Positions 58,061-64,000 of a stretch of 64,000 bases of DNA are shown here, in pieces (position 1 is the first letter of the stretch; every line of letters starts with the position of its first letter). The notes beneath the pieces were generated by a model. It ran no database searches, was not told where the DNA came from, and was given only the letters and a program-made list of their open reading frames with translations. This stretch comes from Chersky-840 sp963810195 (GTDB taxonomy: Bacteria > Actinomycetota > Acidimicrobiia > Acidimicrobiales > UBA8190). Made by a program: the position numbers and the translations under genes. The stretch spans positions 620,001-684,000 of the forward strand of contig CAWEMO010000001.1 of NCBI GenBank assembly GCA_963810195.1, given 5' to 3'.

Positions 58061-61000
58061 TGCCGCGCCGCACGGACATCGAGACGATCCTCGTCATCGG
58101 CTCGGGCCCCATCGTGATCGGCCAAGCGTGCGAGTTCGACTACTCGGGCACCCAGGCGTGTCGGGTGCTGCGCGCCGAGGGCTACCGGGTCGTGCTCGTG
58201 AACTCGAACCCGGCGACGATCATGACCGATCCCGACATCGCGGACCGGACCTACGTCGAGCCCCTCGACCTCGACGTGCTCAGCGCCGTCGTCGAACGCG
58301 AGCGGCCCGACGCGGTGCTCCCCACCATGGGTGGGCAGACCGGCTTGAACCTGGCCTTCGGCCTGTCCGAGCGCGGGGTGCTCGACGCCTTCGGAGTGGA
58401 ATTGATCGGCGCCAGCGCCGAGGCCATCGCCACCGCAGAGGACCGGGACCGTTTCAAGACCGCCATGGGCGAGATCGGCCTGGAGGTCCCGCCGTCGGGG
58501 TTCGCCACCCATCTGGACGACGCCATGGCGCTTGGGGAGCGGATCGGCTTCCCCCTCATGATCCGGCCCAGCTTCATCCTGGGGGGAGCGGGCACGGGCA
58601 CGGCGGGAGACCGCGCCCAGCTCGCCCGGGTCGCCGCCGAGGGGCTGGCGGCGAGCCCCGTGCACCAGATCCTCATCGAGCGGTCCATCGAGGGGTGGAA
58701 GGAATTCGAGCTCGAGGTCATGCGCGACAAGGCGGACAACTGCGTTGTGGTGTGCTCCATCGAGAACTTCGACCCCATGGGTGTGCACACCGGTGACTCG
58801 ATCACCGTCGCTCCCGCACAGACGCTGTCGGACGTCGAGTACCAGGCGATGCGCGACGATGCCTTCGCGTGCATCCGGCGGGTCGGCGTCGAGACGGGGG
58901 GATCCAACATCCAATTCGCAGTGAGGCCCACTGACGGCAGACGCCTCGTGATCGAGATGAACCCGCGCGTGTCGCGCTCGTCGGCGCTGGCGTCCAAGGC
59001 GACTGGGTTCCCCATCGCCAAGATCGCGGCCCGCCTGGCGGTTGGCTACACGCTCGACGAGATCACCAACGACATCACCGGGGCCACGCCGGCGAGCTTC
59101 GAGCCCACCATCGACTACGTCGTGACGAAGATCCCGCGCTGGGCCTTCGAGAAGCTGCCCGGGGCGGTGGACCGCCTCGGAACCCGGATGCAGTCGGTGG
59201 GGGAGGTGATGGCTATCGGACGGACGTTTCCCGAGTCGCTGCAGAAGGCCATCCGCTCGCTCGAGCAGGGTCGGGCCGGGCTCAACGGGGACCCCGCCGA
59301 GGCCGCGTACGAGCTCCTCGACGACGAGGAGCTCGTGGCGCGGGCCTGCTCGCCCACGCCCGGACGCGTGTTCGAGCTCGAGGCCGCGCTGCGCCGGGGC
59401 ATCACGCCTGACGCGCTGGCGGCGGCGACCGGCGTCGACCCCTGGTTCTTGGACCAGCTGGCCATCATCAGCGAGGCACGCACGCGCCTCGAAGCCATGG
59501 GCGCATCCGGTCAGGTGCCCGCGGGGCTCGACCGTCGCACGTGGCGCGCCGTCAAGCGACTCGGCTTCTCCGACACCCAGATCGCCTACCTGCTGTCGGG
59601 CGGGGCCGGCGCCCGCGCCGCAAGAAGGGCGGGCACCGTCACCGAGGCCGAGGTGCGCGCCGCGCGCCAGGCGGCCGGGGTGCGTGCCACGTTCAAGACC
59701 GTCGACACCTGTGGAGCCGAGTTCGCGGCGCGCACCCCGTACCACTACGCCACCTACGAAGACGAGGACGAGGTCCGCCCGAGCGAGCGCCCACGCGTGG
59801 TGATCCTGGGGTCGGGGCCCAACCGCATCGGGCAGGGCATCGAGTTCGACTACTGCTGCGTCCACGCCTCGATGGCCCTGCGGGCGGCGGGGTACGAGAC
59901 GGTGATGGTCAACTGCAACCCCGAGACCGTCTCCACCGACTACGACACCTCCGATCGTCTGTATTTCGAGCCCATCACCGCCGAGGACGTTGCCAACGTG
60001 CTCGACGCCGAGAGCGCGGCGGGCGCGGGGCCCGGGGGTGCGCCCGTCGCCGGGGTGATTGTGAGCCTCGGCGGTCAGACACCGCTCAAGCTGGCCCACG
60101 GCCTGCCGCCCGAGCTGGTCCTCGGCACGAGCCCGGCCTCCATCGACCTCGCCGAGGACCGGGAGCGTTGGAACCTCCTGTGCGAGCAGCTGGGGATCCC
60201 CCAGCCTGCGGGGGGCATCGCCCTGTCGGTGGACGAGGCCCTCACCGTGGCCCACAAGGTCGGGTATCCGGTGCTCGTGCGCCCGAGCTACGTGCTCGGG
60301 GGTCGGGCCATGGAGATCGTCTACGACGACAAGCGCCTGGCGCAGGTCGTCGACGAATTGGCGGGGTCCCTCGCCCGTGAGGGCGCGGCGACGGCAGAGC
60401 GTCCCGTGCTGGTCGACCGGTTCCTCGAGGGCGCCGTCGAGGTCGACGTGGACGCCGTGCGGGACCGGACGGGCGACCTGATGATCGCCGGGGTCATGGA
60501 GCACGTCGAGGAGGCGGGCGTGCATTCGGGGGACTCGGCCTGCGCGCTTCCTCCGCAGACCCTGTCGAGCGACGTGGTGGACACCATCACCGCCCACACC
60601 CGGGCCATCGCCGCCGCGCTCGAGGTGGTCGGGCCCATCAACGTGCAGTACGCGGTCAAAGAAGGCACCGTCTACGTCCTCGAGGCGAACCCTCGTGCCA
60701 GTCGGACCGTGCCTTTCGTCGCCAAGTCGACCGGTGTGCCGGTGGCCATGGTGGCGGCCCGGGTGATCATGGGCGCGACGTTGTCCGAGCTGCGCGCCGA
60801 GGGCCTGCTGCGCGCCCCGACCGGGGGTCGGTGGGTGAGCGTCAAGGAGGCGGTGCTGCCCTTCGACCGTTTTCCGGGGGTCGACACCCTTCTCGGCCCC
60901 GAGATGCGTTCCACCGGCGAGGTGATGGGGATCGGCTCGACGTTCGGCCTCGCCTTCGCCAAGAGCCAGATCGCCGCCGGCATGCGGCTGCCGTCCGAGG

Positions 61001-61398
61001 GATCGGTGTTCCTGTCGCTCGCCGATCGCGACAAGGCCGGGGGCCTCGAGGCGGCCCGGACGTTCCACGAGCTCGGGTTCGAGCTCGTGGCCACCTCGGG
61101 GACCGCCGCATTCCTCGAGTCCAACGGCGTCGCGGTGGCCACGGTGGTGGCCAAGGTGGGGGAGTCGGGCGCGTTCGACGCCGTCGACCTCATCGCCACC
61201 GGGCGGGTGCAGCTGGTGGTGAACACGCCGCGGGGTCGGGGCCCGCGTGCCGACGGCGTGCACATCCGCTCCGCCGCCCTCGCCCACCAGGTGCCCTGTC
61301 TGACCACGGTCGCCGCTGCTCGCGCCGCCGCCGCCGGCATCGTCGACTGGCGGCGTCACGGGCTGTCGGTGGTGTGCCTCCAAGAGGTGCACGGATGA
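58060..61398 (+). CDS. carB: Carbamoyl-phosphate synthase large subunit
   Basis: 1112 residues, the full two-repeat enzyme. The first half carries VIGSGPIVIGQACEFDYSG, GAGTGTAGDR and IEMNPRVSRSSALASKATG. The second half carries ILGSGPNRIGQGIEFDYCCVH, VRPSYVLGGRAMEIVYD and the EANPRASRTVPFVAKSTG block. Each half is an ATP-grasp unit, and the last about 140 residues form the MGS-like allosteric domain (FELVATSGTAAFLESNGV, VNTPRG). ATG 58060 overlaps carA by one base; pyrD overlaps its stop. The frame is unbroken throughout. Confidence 0.98.
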   Translation: MPRRTDIETILVIGSGPIVIGQACEFDYSGTQACRVLRAEGYRVVLVNSNPATIMTDPDIADRTYVEPLDLDVLSAVVERERPDAVLPTMGGQTGLNLAFGLSERGVLDAFGVELIGASAEAIATAEDRDRFKTAMGEIGLEVPPSGFATHLDDAMALGERIGFPLMIRPSFILGGAGTGTAGDRAQLARVAAEGLAASPVHQILIERSIEGWKEFELEVMRDKADNCVVVCSIENFDPMGVHTGDSITVAPAQTLSDVEYQAMRDDAFACIRRVGVETGGSNIQFAVRPTDGRRLVIEMNPRVSRSSALASKATGFPIAKIAARLAVGYTLDEITNDITGATPASFEPTIDYVVTKIPRWAFEKLPGAVDRLGTRMQSVGEVMAIGRTFPESLQKAIRSLEQGRAGLNGDPAEAAYELLDDEELVARACSPTPGRVFELEAALRRGITPDALAAATGVDPWFLDQLAIISEARTRLEAMGASGQVPAGLDRRTWRAVKRLGFSDTQIAYLLSGGAGARAARRAGTVTEAEVRAARQAAGVRATFKTVDTCGAEFAARTPYHYATYEDEDEVRPSERPRVVILGSGPNRIGQGIEFDYCCVHASMALRAAGYETVMVNCNPETVSTDYDTSDRLYFEPITAEDVANVLDAESAAGAGPGGAPVAGVIVSLGGQTPLKLAHGLPPELVLGTSPASIDLAEDRERWNLLCEQLGIPQPAGGIALSVDEALTVAHKVGYPVLVRPSYVLGGRAMEIVYDDKRLAQVVDELAGSLAREGAATAERPVLVDRFLEGAVEVDVDAVRDRTGDLMIAGVMEHVEEAGVHSGDSACALPPQTLSSDVVDTITAHTRAIAAALEVVGPINVQYAVKEGTVYVLEANPRASRTVPFVAKSTGVPVAMVAARVIMGATLSELRAEGLLRAPTGGRWVSVKEAVLPFDRFPGVDTLLGPEMRSTGEVMGIGSTFGLAFAKSQIAAGMRLPSEGSVFLSLADRDKAGGLEAARTFHELGFELVATSGTAAFLESNGVAVATVVAKVGESGAFDAVDLIATGRVQLVVNTPRGRGPRADGVHIRSAALAHQVPCLTTVAAARAAAAGIVDWRRHGLSVVCLQEVHG

Positions 61399-62657
61399 GG
61401 GGCAGCGTCGACCTGCGAACCTACGTGGGGTCGGTGCCGCTGCCCAACCCGGTGCTCACGGCTTCGGGCACCGCCGGGCACGGGGCCGAGCTCGCCGCCT
61501 ACGTCGACCTCGCCTCGCTCGGGGCCGTCGTGGTGAAGTCGCTGGCCGCCCTGCCGTGGGCCGGCAACCCACCGCCTCGCGTCCACGAGACCCCGGCGGG
61601 CATGCTCAACTCGGTCGGGCTCCAGGGGCCCGGGATCGAATCGTGGCTCGCGTACGAGCTCCCGGCGCTGAACGACCGCGGCGCCCGGGTGGTGGCGAGC
61701 GTTTGGGGAAGCCGCGTGGAGGACTACGCGCAGGCCGCGGCCATGCTCGTCGGCGCGCCGGGGGTCGTGGCGGTGGAGGTCAACGTGAGTTGTCCCAACC
61801 TCGACGACCGGAGCCGGATGTTCGCCCACTCGGCGCAGGCCACCGCACAAGCCGTGGCGGCCTCGAGGGCGTGCGGGCTGCCGTTGTGGGTGAAGTTGAG
61901 TCCCAACGTGTCCGACATCGTCTCCATCGCGGCCGCCGCGCTCGACGCAGGCGCTGAGACGCTGGTGCTCGTGAACACGGTGCTGGGAATGGCGATCGAC
62001 GTGAGACGTCGCGACTACCGGCTCGGCTCGGCCGCGGGCGGCGGCGGCCTCTCGGGGCCGGCCATCCGTCCGGTGGCCGTGCGCGCCGTGCACGACTGTC
62101 GCGCCGCGTTCCCCGATGCCGGCATCGTGGGTGTCGGAGGGGTGTCGCGCGGTGTCGACGTGGTGGAGATGATGCTTGCCGGCGCGGACGCGGTCGAGGT
62201 GGGAACGGCGACGTTCCGCGATCCGCGCGCCCCGGCGAGGGTGCTGGCCGGGCTGCGGCGGTGGTGCCGGTGGCACGACGTGGGCGACGTGCGCGCCCTG
62301 GTGGGTGCCGTGCATCGGGGACGGGGCACGGGCCCGAGGCCGGGGGCAAGGCCGCTTGTGACACAACCCCGTTCCGGACAGCCGCCGGCGGGTTGGGCGC
62401 CTCCCGCCGGCGCGCGGCTGGATCCCCCTCCTCCTCCGCCTGCCGCACCAGCCCCTCCACCGCCTGCCGCACCACCCCCTCCACCGCCGGCACCCGCACC
62501 GCCGGCACCGACGCCTTCCCCACCTCCAGCCGCTCCGGCTCCGGTTGCTCCGGTGAGACCCCGCCCCGGGGTGGCGCGGCCGGACGTCCCGTCACGTCTG
62601 CCCCCGATCCCACCTCGGGGAGGCCAGGGGACGCGGGAGGGCGACCATGGCCGGTGA
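61395..62657 (+). CDS. pyrD: Dihydroorotate dehydrogenase, class IB-like, with proline-rich C-terminal tail
   Basis: 420 residues, about 100 longer than usual. The class 1 fold is clear: NPVLTASGTAGHG, ALPWAGNPPPRVHETPAG, SVGLQGPGIESWL, and the catalytic Cys133 in VNVSCPNLDD marks the class 1 type. LVNTVLGMAIDV and VGVGGVSRGVD follow. Class IB enzymes need the PyrK electron-transfer subunit, yet no pyrK is in this operon. After residue 320 comes a Pro/Ala tail (PPPPPPAAPAPPPPAAPPPP) of about 100 residues encoded by CCT/CCA/GCC-rich repeats, overlapping the pyrF start by 11 bases. Confidence 0.9.
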   Translation: MRGSVDLRTYVGSVPLPNPVLTASGTAGHGAELAAYVDLASLGAVVVKSLAALPWAGNPPPRVHETPAGMLNSVGLQGPGIESWLAYELPALNDRGARVVASVWGSRVEDYAQAAAMLVGAPGVVAVEVNVSCPNLDDRSRMFAHSAQATAQAVAASRACGLPLWVKLSPNVSDIVSIAAAALDAGAETLVLVNTVLGMAIDVRRRDYRLGSAAGGGGLSGPAIRPVAVRAVHDCRAAFPDAGIVGVGGVSRGVDVVEMMLAGADAVEVGTATFRDPRAPARVLAGLRRWCRWHDVGDVRALVGAVHRGRGTGPRPGARPLVTQPRSGQPPAGWAPPAGARLDPPPPPPAAPAPPPPAAPPPPPPAPAPPAPTPSPPPAAPAPVAPVRPRPGVARPDVPSRLPPIPPRGGQGTREGDHGR

Positions 62658-63357
62658 CGATCCCCGCGACAGGCTGGCCCTGGCCCTGGACGTGGACGAC
62701 CTCGTGGTGGCGCTGCGTCTGGCGCACCGGCTCCGGCCCTGGTTCGGGGTGGCGAAGGTGGGACTCGAATTGTTCGGCGCGGCCGGGCCCGAGACCGTCT
62801 CGGCACTCGTCGTCGAGGGCTATCGCGTCTTCCTCGATCTGAAGCTGCACGACATCCCGACCACGGTGGCGCGCGCCGCCCGGGTCCTCGGGGGATTGGG
62901 CGTGGAGTTCACGACGGTCCACACGCAGGGTGGCGAATCCATGTTGCGTGCTGCGGTCTCGGGCATGGCGGAAGGGGCATCGGCGGCCGGGGCCCCAGCA
63001 CCCTGCGTGCTCGGGGTCACCGTCCTCACGAGCGACACCGACGCCGCTCCCGAGGCGCTCGCCTCACGTTCGAGGTTGGCGGCCTCGGCCGGCTGCGGGG
63101 GACTGGTGTGCGCAGCCTCGGATCTGGCGGTGACGCGACGTGCCGCCCCCGGGCTCGTGACCGTGGTCCCCGGAATCCGCCCCTCGGGGACCCCTGCCGA
63201 CGACCAGGCGCGCGCCGCGACCCCCGCCGCCGCCATCCGAGCGGGCGCGGACATTCTGGTGATCGGTCGCGCCGTCACCGCCGCCGGAGACCCCGAGGCC
63301 ATGGCGGCCGCCGTCGTCGACGAAGTTGCCACCACGTTGGCCGCGCCTCGAGGATGA
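62647..63357 (+). CDS. pyrF: Orotidine 5'-phosphate decarboxylase
   Basis: 236 residues. Catalytic Asp/Lys array in FLDLKLHDIPTT (Lys66), with ALALDVDD at the N-terminus and TVVPGIRPSG and DILVIGRAVTAAGDP at the phosphate-binding end. This is the short (type 1) PyrF rather than the longer form found in mycobacteria. It makes UMP. ATG 62647 follows GGAGGGCG by a few bases and lies inside the pyrD tail, so if pyrD ended earlier pyrF would still be translated. Confidence 0.93.
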   Translation: MAGDDPRDRLALALDVDDLVVALRLAHRLRPWFGVAKVGLELFGAAGPETVSALVVEGYRVFLDLKLHDIPTTVARAARVLGGLGVEFTTVHTQGGESMLRAAVSGMAEGASAAGAPAPCVLGVTVLTSDTDAAPEALASRSRLAASAGCGGLVCAASDLAVTRRAAPGLVTVVPGIRPSGTPADDQARAATPAAAIRAGADILVIGRAVTAAGDPEAMAAAVVDEVATTLAAPRG

Positions 63358-63382
63358 CCCCCGCTCACGAGGGCGCTATGGT
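63354..63382 (+). promoter_or_regulatory. Candidate promoter of a leaderless mihF transcript
   Basis: ATGACC (63354-63359) and TATGGT (63377-63382) are exactly 17 bases apart, and the -10 element ends seven bases before ATG 63390. The -35 lies over the pyrF stop. Of the leaderless candidates here this has the best -35 match. Confidence 0.5.
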
Positions 63383-63389
63383 GGCCCGC

Positions 63390-63710
63390 ATGCCGCAACC
63401 TCCCGCACTCACCCCGGAGCAGCGCCAGGCGGCGCTGGACAAGGCCGCCAAGGTCCGCCGCGAGCGGGCCGAGGTGAAGGAGAAGCTGAAGATGGGGTCC
63501 ATCACCCTCTCGGAGCTTCTCCGGCGTGCCGAGAAGGACGAGACCGTCGGCAAGATGAAGGTGCTGTCGGTGCTCGAGTCGCTCCCCGGTCTCGGCAAGG
63601 TCAAGGCCCGGCGTCTCATGGAGACGGTGGGAATCAGTGAGAGCCGTCGGTTGCAGGGCCTCGGGGCCAATCAACGCGACGCTCTGCTGACACATACTTC
63701 GAAGTCCTGA
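63390..63710 (+). CDS. mihF: Integration host factor, actinobacterial type (mIHF)
   Basis: 106 residues. mIHF is a nucleoid protein unrelated to enterobacterial IHF that bends DNA through a helix-two-turn-helix. Conserved parts are LTPEQRQAALDKAAKVRRERAEVKEKLK (in part), GKMKVLSVLESLPGLGKVKA, and RRLQGLGANQRDALL. ATG 63390 matches the known mycobacterial N-terminus; ATG 63378 four codons upstream is also in frame but overlaps the likely -10 element. It precedes gmk, the standard actinobacterial order. Confidence 0.95.
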   Translation: MPQPPALTPEQRQAALDKAAKVRRERAEVKEKLKMGSITLSELLRRAEKDETVGKMKVLSVLESLPGLGKVKARRLMETVGISESRRLQGLGANQRDALLTHTSKS

Positions 63711-64000
63711 TCCTCGTCATCTCCGGCCCCGGCGGGGCGGGGAAGGGCACGGTCGTCTCCCGACTCGTCGAGCGGGACCCGGGGCTGTGGCTCAGCCGGT
63801 CCTGGACGACGCGGCCCCGGCGTCCCGGTGAAGCCGCCGACGCGTACACCTTCGTCGACCGCGATCGCTTCGAGGAGAGGATCGCAGCCGGCGGGTTCCT
63901 CGAGTGGGCGGAGTTCCTCGGCCACCTCTACGGCACGCCCCTTCCCGACGCGCCGCCCGGCAAGGACGTGGTCCTCGAGATCGACCTCCAGGGGGCCCGC
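63707..64000 (+). CDS. gmk: Guanylate kinase (3' partial)
   Basis: 98 residues visible before the window ends. P-loop GPGGAGKGT at residues 7-15, then LSRSWTTRPRRPGE (GMP-binding), FVDRDRF, FLEWAEFLGHLYGTP, and VLEIDLQGAR, all guanylate kinase motifs. It phosphorylates GMP. No ATG, GTG or TTG precedes the conserved LILVISGPG in this frame. CTG 63707, overlapping the mihF stop as CTGA, is the only initiator that fits, unless a base is missing upstream. The carboxy half lies outside the window. Confidence 0.93.
   Translation, partial: MILVISGPGGAGKGTVVSRLVERDPGLWLSRSWTTRPRRPGEAADAYTFVDRDRFEERIAAGGFLEWAEFLGHLYGTPLPDAPPGKDVVLEIDLQGAR

Noticed and set aside
57847..61392. 1181-codon open frame on the minus strand
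   Set aside because: It is the antisense of carA/carB. The protein is His/Arg/Gly-rich with no domain, typical of GC-driven shadow frames.

Overview
The window is high-GC DNA carrying densely packed, mostly plus-strand housekeeping genes. The gene set points to an actinobacterium: SepF and a Wag31-type DivIVA beside an ftsA-less division cluster, a mycobacterial-type integration host factor (mIHF) next to gmk, a DUF3151 protein, and the bacterial proteasome activator Bpa/PafE. The mixture of conserved actinobacterial synteny with unfamiliar orphan genes suggests a deep branch such as Acidimicrobiia. That placement is inference from gene content, not a phylogeny. Many genes start on the stop codon of the gene before (GTGA, ATGA, TTGA), so most of the window reads as long translationally coupled operons.

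Layout. 1-1535: end of an unknown gene, an HNH nuclease and a lipoate-ligase-like protein. 1831-21107: the division and cell wall (dcw) cluster, running MraZ operator, mraZ, rsmH, ftsL-like, ftsI, murE, mraY, murD, ftsW, murG, murC, murB, ftsQ, ftsZ, pgeF, yggS, sepF, yggT, divIVA. murF, ddl and ftsA are not in it. 21151-26759: ileS (minus), a DksA/TraR protein with a histone-like tail, lspA and an RluD-type pseudouridine synthase, the same order as in Streptomyces. 26772-30814: a sigma factor, a histidine phosphatase, an Rrf2 regulator, an alkaline-phosphatase-superfamily enzyme and Bpa. 30956-42276: dnaE, unknown proteins, a DUF255 thioredoxin-like protein, an SDR, tyrS and a coupled run of small proteins ending in a flavin reductase.

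42278-47382 is the most accessory-looking part. It holds a minus-strand operon of ATP-grasp enzyme, CCAEP-tail radical SAM protein and cysteine-rich protein, divergent from an NfuA-like Fe-S carrier. 47460-53680: prepilin peptidase, aroC, aroK, aroB, aroQ, an Xaa-Pro-type peptidase, efp and nusB. 53692-63357: a pyrimidine operon (pyrR, pyrB, pyrC, carA, carB, pyrD, pyrF) behind a recognisable PyrR-binding RNA hairpin. The window ends with mihF and the start of gmk.

Three genome-scale points stand out. First, five conserved genes (rsmH, yggS, divIVA, aroC, nusB) are each broken by a single C inserted or deleted on the plus strand; consensus errors in the sequence are the simplest explanation, so treat these genes as probably intact. 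Second, at least nine genes have a TANNNT element 6-8 bases before the start codon and no Shine-Dalgarno site, which indicates leaderless transcripts. Third, several essential proteins carry low-complexity tandem-repeat insertions (FtsI, YggS, the DksA-like protein, PyrD). No tRNA, rRNA, mobile element or CRISPR array was recognised.
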